This document shows positions 56,833-64,000 of a stretch of DNA of 64,000 nt, piece by piece. Under the pieces are notes generated by a model. It worked only from the letters and a program-made list of their open reading frames with translations, was not told the origin of the DNA and did not search any database. Location: positions 1-64,000 of the forward strand of contig CALUSR010000001.1 in the NCBI GenBank assembly GCA_944323485.1, read 5' to 3'. Position numbers and translations under genes: made by a program. This DNA is from Candidatus Gastranaerophilales bacterium. Its GTDB lineage: Bacteria; Cyanobacteriota; Vampirovibrionia; Gastranaerophilales; CAJFVJ01. How positions within the stretch are numbered: position 1 is the first letter of the stretch; each line of letters starts with the position of its first letter.

Positions 56833-57849
56833 GTGGAAGGTAATATAGCGGAAATATACAAAATATACGGCATAAACAAAAGTGCATATGCTAGGATGAA
56901 CAATCCGCAGGAAGAAAGACCTGTGGTTCAAAACACACAAACAAAAATTCATCCGAATTCATCCGATATAAAAATGCGCGGCAATCTTGAAAAAGATACA
57001 GCAAACTTTACAACAAAATTCATAGACGAAGTCAATAAACATGATAAAGCAGCCATCAGCAAAGAAGAACTGTTCAAAATGGCATCGTCACCAATTGCCC
57101 CTATCAGAAGAGTTCTCGGTGTAAAAGACTCATCAGAACGTAATAAAAAAATAAAAACTGCAGGTCTTGCACTTCTTGCTCTCAACAACCTGCCTATGGA
57201 CTTTTCTGATATCAACTCTGTCCTGAGACAAATCAAAAATAAAAAAATAGCACCCAATCCAACACAAATGGAATTCACTTTCGCTCAGGATACTCTGCTC
57301 GAATTTCCTCTAAGACAACTAAGAAAGAAATTTGATACCCAAAAATTTGACACAGTATATGACAAAATTGACAAATCTTTGTTTAATACAAAGATTGGAC
57401 AAAAAATAGTCAAAGCCATGAATCTGACTGTAACAAGAGAAATCAAGCCCGGAGAAAGCATGGATATAATTAAAAACGGCTTGAAACAAAATAAAGTGTA
57501 TATAATTAAAGGTAAAAGCAAAATTGCAAAGCTGATATGCCGTTCAATGATGAGAATCCCCGTTCTGAGCGTAGCAGCTTTTGCATTGCTCGAAATTCCG
57601 GATATAGTAAACGCTGTTAAAAACGAAGAACAAAAAGACAAAAAACTCCAAGCAGCAGGAAAACAACTTCTCAAATCAGGAATAAATATCGCTTCTATGG
57701 TAGCAGGAATGGCAGCAGTAGGGGCAGTTCTTGATCGCCGTTTCGGAGCCATCGGCTCACTCATCGGAATAGGTCTGGGAAACTATTTTGGAGAAAAAGC
57801 CGGGACATTCGTAAATAACAAACTGTTTGAAAACAAAAACGATAAATAA
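56833..57849 (+). CDS. Protein with C-terminal hydrophobic Gly-rich hairpin
   Basis: A 338-aa protein of unknown function, read from the GTG at 56833 (GGAAGG upstream). There is no signal peptide. The N-terminal two thirds are helical and Lys-rich. The C-terminal third has two hydrophobic segments: MMRIPVLSVAAFALLEIPDIV (about 235-255) and IASMVAGMAAVGAVLDRRFGAIGSLIGIGLGNYFGEKAG (about 285-325), a Gly/Ala-rich membrane-hairpin type. This organisation recalls membrane-inserting effector or toxin-like proteins, but no family is recognised. A bidirectional terminator follows. Confidence 0.6.
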   Translation: MEGNIAEIYKIYGINKSAYARMNNPQEERPVVQNTQTKIHPNSSDIKMRGNLEKDTANFTTKFIDEVNKHDKAAISKEELFKMASSPIAPIRRVLGVKDSSERNKKIKTAGLALLALNNLPMDFSDINSVLRQIKNKKIAPNPTQMEFTFAQDTLLEFPLRQLRKKFDTQKFDTVYDKIDKSLFNTKIGQKIVKAMNLTVTREIKPGESMDIIKNGLKQNKVYIIKGKSKIAKLICRSMMRIPVLSVAAFALLEIPDIVNAVKNEEQKDKKLQAAGKQLLKSGINIASMVAGMAAVGAVLDRRFGAIGSLIGIGLGNYFGEKAGTFVNNKLFENKNDK

Positions 57850-57874
57850 AAAGACCTCACAAAGAGGTCTTTTT
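57848..57874. terminator. Bidirectional terminator
   Basis: AAAAAGACCTC (57848-57858) and GAGGTCTTTTT (57864-57874) with loop ACAAA. It serves both convergent genes. Confidence 0.85.
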
Positions 57875-57896
57875 TTAATCTATCTTTTGCCAAGAA

Positions 57897-58436
57897 CTAA
57901 ACTGTTCTGTCATACTTTCCGGTTGAGCTGCCCTGACCGCCTTTGAAATCTTGATACATATAATCAATGATTTTATTCAAAGCTTTATAGTCAAATCTCT
58001 CTTTGCTCATCCGACCTGTCAGCCAATCAGTCATCATGTGTTCTTTTTCAGGCAATTCATAATAATTCCAAACTTTTCCGCGGATTTTTTTACCCATTAC
58101 ATGACCTTCTTTTCTGGCGGTATTAAGTCTTTCTACAACTTCTTGCCAAACGTTTCTTCCAAGAATTCTCAGTCCATCGGGGTCTTCAGGATTATCAATT
58201 TCATCTCCGACAGAATCTGCAACATCATGAATACGTGATGTGAAATAACGCAACACACCGTACTCATCTTCATTTTGTTCTATAAAATCAAATAATTTAG
58301 GATCAAGCTCAGCAACAGGTTCTCCATAATCCGTCTGATAACTTGAGAATGATATGTTCTGCTTCGGAGCCTGTGCTCTTGTCATAGCTGCATTGTAATT
58401 ATTATAGTTATAAGAAGAAACCGCTTGTATATTCAT
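57897..58436 (-). CDS. Small soluble protein with N-terminal QNISF element
   Basis: A 179-aa protein of unknown function, with ATG 58436 chosen: CAGG upstream, and an Asn/Tyr-rich start MNIQAVSSYNYNNYNAAM. An earlier ATG at 58478 would add 14 residues. No signal or membrane helix. AQAPKQNISFSSYQTDYGEP follows at about 20-40. The rest is acidic/helical, with WQEVVERLNTARKEGHVMGKKIRGKVWNYYELPEKEHMMTDWL and a C-terminal GGQGSSTGKYDRTV. The PKQN(I/F)SF string occurs also in the product of 51858-52235. Confidence 0.62.
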   Translation of the reverse strand: MNIQAVSSYNYNNYNAAMTRAQAPKQNISFSSYQTDYGEPVAELDPKLFDFIEQNEDEYGVLRYFTSRIHDVADSVGDEIDNPEDPDGLRILGRNVWQEVVERLNTARKEGHVMGKKIRGKVWNYYELPEKEHMMTDWLTGRMSKERFDYKALNKIIDYMYQDFKGGQGSSTGKYDRTV

Positions 58437-58622
58437 TTGTTTTACCTGTGTTCTAACCTTTCTACCAAATTCTATCAAAATATCTTCATATTACTAAACT
58501 TTTGTTAAAAATATATAAAATCAAAATTATAATAATTAATAAACACGTAAAAAAAATTTATTGCCATAAAAATCATATAAATATTATAATTTGTAAAATA
58601 ACGTAATATATGGATAAAAATT

Positions 58623-59072
58623 ATGATAAAAGACTCTATAAAACAAGCACAAACATATTTTTCACTTGGCTGTGATATCAAAAAAGCCCTCTTATATCTT
58701 CAACAAAACGACCTGTCGAATACCCAAAACGGAAAATATGAAATAGAACAAGACAAAATATTTGCAATAGTTCAAGACTATCAAACAAAACAAAAAGAAA
58801 CAGCCAAACTCGAAGCTCATAAAAAATATATCGATATCCAGTTTATAATAAAAGGCAAAGAACAACTCGGCTGCACTCATATAGACAACACAAGCATATC
58901 AATTCCCTACGATGAAGAAAAAGATATCATGTTTCTTGATGGGAACTGTGATTTTCTGACGGCAGAACAGGGAGATTTCCTTATCTTTTTCCCTCATGAC
59001 GCACATATGCCATCACTGGCTATAGACAAACCATCTTACGTAAAAAAAGTCGTCATCAAAATTAAAATCTAA
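58623..59072 (+). CDS. YhcH/YjgK/YiaL-family protein (DUF386)
   Basis: A 149-aa beta-sandwich protein of the YhcH/YjgK/YiaL family, members of which are linked to sialic acid or other sugar catabolism and to beta-galactosidase subunit EbgC. LEAHKKYIDIQFIIKGKEQLG and FLIFFPHDAHMPSLAIDKPSYVKKVVIKI (metal ligands His) are the family blocks. No other sialic acid gene is near. The stop overlaps the convergent htpX by 4 bases. Confidence 0.9.
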   Translation: MIKDSIKQAQTYFSLGCDIKKALLYLQQNDLSNTQNGKYEIEQDKIFAIVQDYQTKQKETAKLEAHKKYIDIQFIIKGKEQLGCTHIDNTSISIPYDEEKDIMFLDGNCDFLTAEQGDFLIFFPHDAHMPSLAIDKPSYVKKVVIKIKI

Positions 59073-60442
59073 GCAGCTTTCTCCACAGTGTGAGTTTTAC
59101 CGCAATGAGGACACTTTATCGGCTTACCCGTATAACAAGGCGGTATTTTGAGAGTTGTTCCGCAGTCGCATTCTGAAATCGAATACTTCACTGACTCCCA
59201 CATAATATTGTTCGCCATACGTTTCTGAGCGATCTTCTCTTTTGAATTGAAAACACTCTGTTTTTGAGCAGAAACACCTGTGTCTGTTTCTGCACCGGAC
59301 AATACAGAGCCGGCAGCTTCGGCAGCACCTGAAGCACCCTGCAGCCCCATAACAACAGAACCGCCGGCAAAATCAGCAGGAGTCGGAGGCAAAGGGTTAC
59401 CCATCTTCACTGATTCTTTTAACATCTGTTTTGAAAATAACTTTTCTCCGCATTCTTCGGTATACACCTTTTGATAATCAATAATAGACCCATTCGCCAA
59501 TCTTGAAAGAATTGCTATTCTTTTTTTTATCGGCGGATGCGTCGCAAACAAAGACTCTTTATCTGCTGCCAGAGAAGGATTGTTTATATAAAGCGGCATC
59601 TGCGCTTCTGATTTTCTCGTAAAATCTTTTGCAAAAGGTTTGAACTCCTGCGAGCTGATTTTTGTCAGAGCAGAAGCGAGAGCTCCGGGATTTCTCGTAA
59701 ACTGTACAGCACAAGCGTCAGCAAGATACTCTCTTTTTCTTGATGTCATGAAAAATAACATCTTTGCAATCAACGGAGCTACCAAAGTTACAATAAGCAT
59801 AATAACAATCAATATCAACAACGAAACAAGATTCCCGCCTCTGCTGCTTGAACGTCCGCCTCCGTTGAATGATATCGACGAAGCAATGGTCAAAATAGTC
59901 CCGACAAAAAATGAGGCTATTGTCAAAAACAGAGAATCCCTGTTATAAAGATGAGCCATCTCATGAGCAATAACAGCCTGCAGCTCTTCTCTGTTAAGAA
60001 TTTTCAAAAGAGAAGAAGTAACGGCTATTGCGCACTTTTTCTCGTTGATACCAACAGCAAACGCATTCGGCACGCTATCTTCGATGATATAAATATCAGG
60101 TTTACCCTTGAACCCTGATGCAATAACCATCTCCTCAACAACATTGCACAATACCTTGCTGTTTTTCGACGGAACAACCTTATTAGCGCCTGCCATCATC
60201 AGTATATCTTTATAACCTGAGCGAAAAACTTTGAATAACTGAAATGCAACAATAGGAACAAATATAATAACCGACAGCAAAAGTCCGAATAACATCAACT
60301 CATCATATAAGTCTTCAGACACTTTTACTGTATACTGCAAAACACCTTCAACAATGAGCAGGATTACCGCAAAAAGCAATGTACCCAATAAAAACAGAAG
60401 GGTCATAGACTTTCTTTTGTTTATTTCAATCAATTCCCACAT
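59069..60442 (-). CDS. htpX: HtpX-like M48 metalloprotease with C-terminal zinc ribbon
   Basis: A 457-aa inner-membrane quality-control protease. Two N-terminal helices (about 12-35 and 48-72) precede the catalytic motif AHEMAHLYNRDS (H160, E161, H164) and KREYLADACAVQF with the third ligand. Two further helices are at about 172-230. Typical HtpX is about 290 aa; this has a C-terminal extension from about 325 with a Gly/Ala-rich linker and a terminal Cys pattern (CDCGTTLKIPPCYTGKPIKCPHCGK) that reads as a zinc ribbon. It is the last gene of the zinc-ribbon/lemA/htpX run, 4 bases after lemA. Confidence 0.92.
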   Translation of the reverse strand: MWELIEINKRKSMTLLFLLGTLLFAVILLIVEGVLQYTVKVSEDLYDELMLFGLLLSVIIFVPIVAFQLFKVFRSGYKDILMMAGANKVVPSKNSKVLCNVVEEMVIASGFKGKPDIYIIEDSVPNAFAVGINEKKCAIAVTSSLLKILNREELQAVIAHEMAHLYNRDSLFLTIASFFVGTILTIASSISFNGGGRSSSRGGNLVSLLILIVIMLIVTLVAPLIAKMLFFMTSRKREYLADACAVQFTRNPGALASALTKISSQEFKPFAKDFTRKSEAQMPLYINNPSLAADKESLFATHPPIKKRIAILSRLANGSIIDYQKVYTEECGEKLFSKQMLKESVKMGNPLPPTPADFAGGSVVMGLQGASGAAEAAGSVLSGAETDTGVSAQKQSVFNSKEKIAQKRMANNIMWESVKYSISECDCGTTLKIPPCYTGKPIKCPHCGKTHTVEKAA

Positions 60443-60446
60443 AAAG

Positions 60447-61019
60447 CTAGAAACTTACCTTCACATTCTGTCTTTCTTCAGGATTTTCAACTTCGAAAAA
60501 TTCTGATTTTGAAAAACCGCACATGCCTGCAACTATAGAGTTTGGAAACAACTCCACGCTTGTATTAAACTTCATAACAGAATCATTATAATATTGTCTT
60601 GCAAAGCTGATTTTGTTTTCTGTAGAAGCAAGCTCTTCCTGCAGCTGAACAAAATTCTGGCTCGCTTTCAAGTCAGGATAGTTTTCTGCAAGCGCAAATA
60701 CCGATTTCAAAGATTGAGATAACAAACTCTCTACCTTGGACTTTGAGGCAACATTATCATCAGAGATATTGATAGCCTGCTGTCTCAGCTTTGTAATATT
60801 TTCAAGCGTTTCTCTTTCATGAGTCATATAGCCTTTTACGGTATTTATCAAGTTTGGTATAAGATCATAACGTCTTTTCAGCTGGACATCAATTTGGGAA
60901 AAAGAATTTTTCACTTCATTGCGCTCTGACACCAGTTTGTTGTATATTCCAACAAACCATGCACCGACAACGAAAACGATTACCAGCAGAATTATCAGAA
61001 AAAGAGCTAATAAAACCAT
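60447..61019 (-). CDS. lemA: LemA family protein
   Basis: A 190-aa protein with one N-terminal membrane helix (about 2-25) and a four-helix LemA domain: NKLVSERNEVKNSFSQIDVQLKRRYDLIPNLINTVKGYMTHERETLENI, LKSVFALAENYPDLKASQNFVQLQEELASTENKISFARQYYNDSV and ELFPNSIVAGM. The family accompanies HtpX in many genomes and may anchor or regulate it. Confidence 0.95.
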   Translation of the reverse strand: MVLLALFLIILLVIVFVVGAWFVGIYNKLVSERNEVKNSFSQIDVQLKRRYDLIPNLINTVKGYMTHERETLENITKLRQQAINISDDNVASKSKVESLLSQSLKSVFALAENYPDLKASQNFVQLQEELASTENKISFARQYYNDSVMKFNTSVELFPNSIVAGMCGFSKSEFFEVENPEERQNVKVSF

Positions 61020-61043
61020 AAATAAAAATCTCCTTGTGTTATC

Positions 61044-61436
61044 TTATTTCATCTTTATTACTTCGCCTAAAAACTTAATCATTCCCTTAGGCTCGATTTT
61101 TGAATTACTTTGAATATATTCCCCGAGTTCGCCACTATCAAACCAAAATCCATGACGATTGGGGCAACAATCAATCATTGGAGGATTTCCGTTTATCATA
61201 ACTTTTTTCATCTTTGACATACATCTGGGGCATCTGTGAATTTTTTCATTTGAGTTTTTTACTTCTTTTATATTTTCTTCATTCGGAGCTTCAAACTCAA
61301 CATCCTCAATTACCTCTGAAAGGAAGCTTAACTCTTCAAAATCAAACCAAATACCACGACAATTTATGCAATAATCAAGCTCAACATCGCAACGTTCAAC
61401 TACAATCATCACATTATTACAAACAGGGCATCTCAT
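61044..61436 (-). CDS. Protein with two TFIIB-type zinc ribbons
   Basis: About 130 aa from ATG 61436, chosen because it starts the zinc ribbon (MRCPVCNNVM) and has AAAGG upstream; a longer ORF to 61505 adds a hydrophobic stretch with no support. Two similar zf-TFIIB-like domains follow: CPVCNNVMIVVERCDVELDYCINCRGIWFDFEEL and CPRCMSKMKKVMINGNPPMIDCCPNRHGFWFDSGELG, joined by an acidic linker. Function is unknown. The first of the zinc-ribbon/lemA/htpX operon, 24 bases before lemA. Confidence 0.8.
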   Translation of the reverse strand: MRCPVCNNVMIVVERCDVELDYCINCRGIWFDFEELSFLSEVIEDVEFEAPNEENIKEVKNSNEKIHRCPRCMSKMKKVMINGNPPMIDCCPNRHGFWFDSGELGEYIQSNSKIEPKGMIKFLGEVIKMK

Positions 61437-61559
61437 ATGCGAAAAACCTTTTCCATTACTCAAATAAATAATATCATACAACGCAACAATCAGAAAATAC
61501 TGCATTATACTTATTCATTTTTTCTTAAAAAAGAACACACAACTTATATGTTTGAATTT

Positions 61560-63203
61560 CTATTTTTTTGCCCCGACTTTTTGATTTTTCGGGGAATAAA
61601 TCAACTCCCGTCTTTTTTGTATATTCGGGTTCACAAGATAATCATCATACCTGCACTGTGCATTCACATAACCTCCGGGAGCTATCTCGACAATTCGGTC
61701 TGCAACAGTCTGTATAAACTGATGATCCTGTGACGTAAATAAAATTGTTCCCTGAAAATCTATCAAAGAGTTATTCAACGCTGTAATAGACTCCAAATCG
61801 AGATGGTTTGTAGGTTCATCAAAAATCAGCACATTTGAATCACTCACCATCATTCTTGCTAACATACAACGGACTCTTTCTCCCCCTGAAAGGACATTCG
61901 CACTTTTCTCGGAATCCTCTCCGGAGAACAACATACGCCCTAAATATCCCCTGATGAAATTTATATTCTGATCCGGTGAAAACTGCCTCAACCACTCTAT
62001 CAAATTCATATCAGTTTCAAAAAATCTGTTATTATCCTTCGGAAAATACGACTGCGTTGATGTCACTCCCCAACGGTAAGTTCCCCCATCAGGCTCAATC
62101 TCTCCCGCCAGAATCTGAAATAAAGTAGTTATCGTCAGCGGGTTCTTGCTCAAAAAAGCTATTTTCTCACCTGTCTGTACTTCAAGATTAAAATTCTTGA
62201 ACAACACTTCTCCATCTGCTGATTTGCACAAATTTTCCACCTGAAGCATATCGTTCCCGGGGATTTTAACAAAATTAAACCTTATTCTCGGATACTGCCT
62301 TGAAGAAGGTTTTATCTCTTCAAGAGAAAGCTTATCAAGCATGTTCTTTCTTGATGTTGCCTGCTTAGCCTTCGATGCATTTGCACTGAATCTTGCAATA
62401 AAAGCTTTCAACTCTTCCATCTTCTCTTCAGTTTTTCGATTCAGCTCTGCCTTTTGCTTCTGTATAAGCTGGCTTGCCTGCGACCAGAAGGTGTAATTCC
62501 CTGCATAAAGCCTGATATCATGATAATCAATATCAGCAATATGCGTACAAACACTATCAAGAAACTTCCTATCGTGAGAAACAACAATAACAGTATTGGG
62601 GAAATTAATCAAAAACTCTTCAAGCCAGGCAATTGTCATTACATCAAGGTGGTTCGTAGGCTCATCAAGAAGAAGAATATCAGGATTTCCAAACAGTGCC
62701 TGGGCAAGCAGTACTCTCACTTTTTCGCTGCCTGATAACTCATTCATCAACAAATAATGTTTTTCATCTTCTATACCCAAATCGCTCAACAACGTAGCGG
62801 CCATCGACTCAGCCTGCCAGCCGTCCATCTCTGCAAAAGCTGTTTCTAACTCGGCAACTCTCATCCCGTCAGCCTCGTCAAAATCAGGCTTTGCATAAAG
62901 CGCTTCCCTCTCCTGCATTATGTCATAGAGTTTTTTATACCCCATAATAACAGTATCAATGACCCTGAACTCATCAAACTCAAAATGATTCTGCTTCAAA
63001 ACAGCAATTCTCTGTCCTTTTGTTACATTAACCTCTCCCGATGTAGGTTCAAGTTCTCCTGATAAAACTCTCAAAAGAGTACTTTTCCCTGCTCCGTTAG
63101 CACCTATTACACCATAGCAATTGCCCTCGGAAAATTTCACGCTGACATTCTCAAACAATGGTTCCGTTCCAAATCTTACGGTTAATTTATTGGTAGAAAT
63201 CAT
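61560..63203 (-). CDS. ABC-F family ATPase (YkpA/YbiT-like)
   Basis: A 547-aa soluble protein with two ABC domains, acting on ribosomes. The first has Walker A GANGAGKST, signature LSGSEKVRVLLAQAL and DEPTNHLD. The linker region includes the KQATSRKNML segment. The second has signature LSGGERVRCMLARMM and FDEPTNHLDLESI but a degenerate Walker A (LSKNPLTITT instead of GxxGxGKST), a trait I recall in YkpA-type members. It does not have the ARE-type extension, so antibiotic resistance is not implied. It is followed by 76 bases, then the TolC-like gene. Confidence 0.92.
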   Translation of the reverse strand: MISTNKLTVRFGTEPLFENVSVKFSEGNCYGVIGANGAGKSTLLRVLSGELEPTSGEVNVTKGQRIAVLKQNHFEFDEFRVIDTVIMGYKKLYDIMQEREALYAKPDFDEADGMRVAELETAFAEMDGWQAESMAATLLSDLGIEDEKHYLLMNELSGSEKVRVLLAQALFGNPDILLLDEPTNHLDVMTIAWLEEFLINFPNTVIVVSHDRKFLDSVCTHIADIDYHDIRLYAGNYTFWSQASQLIQKQKAELNRKTEEKMEELKAFIARFSANASKAKQATSRKNMLDKLSLEEIKPSSRQYPRIRFNFVKIPGNDMLQVENLCKSADGEVLFKNFNLEVQTGEKIAFLSKNPLTITTLFQILAGEIEPDGGTYRWGVTSTQSYFPKDNNRFFETDMNLIEWLRQFSPDQNINFIRGYLGRMLFSGEDSEKSANVLSGGERVRCMLARMMVSDSNVLIFDEPTNHLDLESITALNNSLIDFQGTILFTSQDHQFIQTVADRIVEIAPGGYVNAQCRYDDYLVNPNIQKRRELIYSPKNQKVGAKK

Positions 63204-63279
63204 TTCTTTTATCCCAACCTGTCAAATTTTTGCCTCACTATCACATGATAATATTATAAACACACATAATCTCAAAGTT

Positions 63280-64000
63280 TTAGTGTTTCGGGTCATCTTC
63301 ACCATGTTCATGGTTTGGATGTTCATGATGTTCTCTTTGACAGTGTAAAGACTCTTCGAGTTTTTCGATTATTTCCTTATGGTGATAATGCATGGCATGT
63401 TCCGCCTGAGAATGCAGGTCATCAAGATGATAATGCATAGCTATCTCCAAATCGGCAAGCGACATATTATAATGATAAAGGGTATCAACATACTCCATTT
63501 TTGAATTATTGTAGTTCTCCCGTGCATTCTGCCAGAGAATATAATCTCCCTCACCATCATCATAAAGCTTGTCTGCAAGCTCGAAATTTTCAAGAGCCTG
63601 TCTGACTTTTTCCTGTGCAGCAGGTATCTGGCGGGCGTTTTTATCGACGTTTATATATGCCTTCTTCACGCTAAAATACAAATTTTGCCTGAAATGGTCT
63701 ATGTCATTCGAAGCAAGATTTACCTCAGCCATCGCACGATCTATCTCATGCTTTAACTGCTTGATATTCAAAGATGATGTCAAATTCACCGACATATTCA
63801 AATTGTTGTTCGATAAATCTTTTGTATTGTTGTACCCGTATCCTACATTTCCTGTCAAATCAGGATAATATTGCCTCTTGATATACAACACTGATTGCTG
63901 CATAGCCTTCAGTGTCGACTCCAAAACCCATAAATCAGGACTGCTCTTATAAGCAAGTTCTATCGCCCCCTCCAGATTAAACGGAAGCTTTTTCAACTCA
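63280..64000 (-). CDS. TolC-family outer-membrane efflux protein, C-terminal part with His-rich tail (partial)
   Basis: The frame is open to the right edge, so the start is outside; no native start is seen. The visible 240 residues are the second half of the TolC/OEP fold (LPFNLEGAIELAYKSSPDLWVLESTLKAMQQSV; PDLTGNVGYGYNN; AQEKVRQALENFELADKLYDDGEGDYILWQNARENYNNSKMEYVDTLYHYNMSLADLEIA). The C-terminus is exceptional: about 40 residues very rich in His (AMHYHLDDLHSQAEHAMHYHHKEI, HEHPNHEHGEDDPKH), pointing to metal binding, as in metal-efflux systems. No RND or MFP partner is in the window. Confidence 0.8.
   Translation of the reverse strand, partial: ELKKLPFNLEGAIELAYKSSPDLWVLESTLKAMQQSVLYIKRQYYPDLTGNVGYGYNNTKDLSNNNLNMSVNLTSSLNIKQLKHEIDRAMAEVNLASNDIDHFRQNLYFSVKKAYINVDKNARQIPAAQEKVRQALENFELADKLYDDGEGDYILWQNARENYNNSKMEYVDTLYHYNMSLADLEIAMHYHLDDLHSQAEHAMHYHHKEIIEKLEESLHCQREHHEHPNHEHGEDDPKH

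Noticed and set aside
61560-63203. ABC-F antibiotic resistance gene
   Set aside because: It lacks the long interdomain extension of ARE-type resistance proteins and resembles YkpA/YbiT housekeeping members.

Overview
The window is a dense, low-GC bacterial chromosome segment. It carries Gram-negative cell-envelope genes: a secretin, a GspE/GspF-type secretion or pilus motor and a TolC-like outer-membrane protein. Several traits fit a gut-type non-photosynthetic relative of Cyanobacteria (Candidatus Gastranaerophilales / Vampirovibrionia, 'Melainabacteria'): a GH57 glucan branching enzyme, a bacterial calpain-like protease, pilus/type II secretion genes, and many small proteins sharing an N-terminal '(N/D)xSF' element. 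This placement is inference from gene content; there is no rRNA gene in the window to settle it. I found no tRNA, rRNA, CRISPR array, insertion sequence or prophage.

Layout. 1-2760: the edge of a probable defence locus. It has the first 19 codons of a possible type I methylase gene (- strand) and, divergently, a very AT-rich gene for a large protein with a RanBP2-type zinc finger and a FokI-like nuclease domain. 2864-8915: an acetyltransferase, an XRE regulator, an exported arginase-family protein, a metallo-beta-lactamase-fold/HxlR divergent pair with a clear operator candidate, an EamA transporter and a calpain-like protease. 8920-18227 (- strand): a secretion/pilus operon (GspC/PilP-like, secretin, GspE, GspF) that runs on through a small protein into a FeoA-FeoB fusion. 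18375-21811: a HEAT-like protein, SurE, a DUF6485-type Cys-rich protein with a terminator-bearing leader or sRNA upstream, and a pilin-like protein.

22034-25113 is a short str operon (rpsL, rpsG, fusA, closed by a terminator, with no tuf). 25171-30820: an EamA transporter, then an AddAB/RecBCD-like pair made of one protein with two helicase modules plus a separate Fe-S nuclease. 30924-34084: glmS with a translationally coupled 54-codon ORF and two tandem four-cysteine exported paralogues. 34130-34731 has no protein gene but holds an orphan terminator and a GC-richer, hairpin-rich block. 34732-41477: proC, then the classic rpmH-rnpA-yidD-yidC-mnmE cluster and gyrA. 41656-49353: a 48-aa ORF, yjbQ, ctpA, an OmpR-type regulator, secF, secD and gyrB.

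49445-54724 (mostly - strand): a small protein, an orphan BlaI, a lipoprotein, xerD (start codon inside a terminator-like hairpin), and small unknowns including a putative zincin; serS is on the + strand here. 54950-64000: GH57 branching enzyme, two unknowns, a YhcH-family protein, a zinc-ribbon/lemA/htpX operon, an ABC-F ATPase and the C-terminal part of a TolC-family protein with a histidine-rich tail. Most of the window is housekeeping. The parts most worth follow-up are the FokI-like gene, the fused double helicase with its nuclease, the shared N-terminal motif in unrelated small proteins, and the two non-coding intergenic regions.
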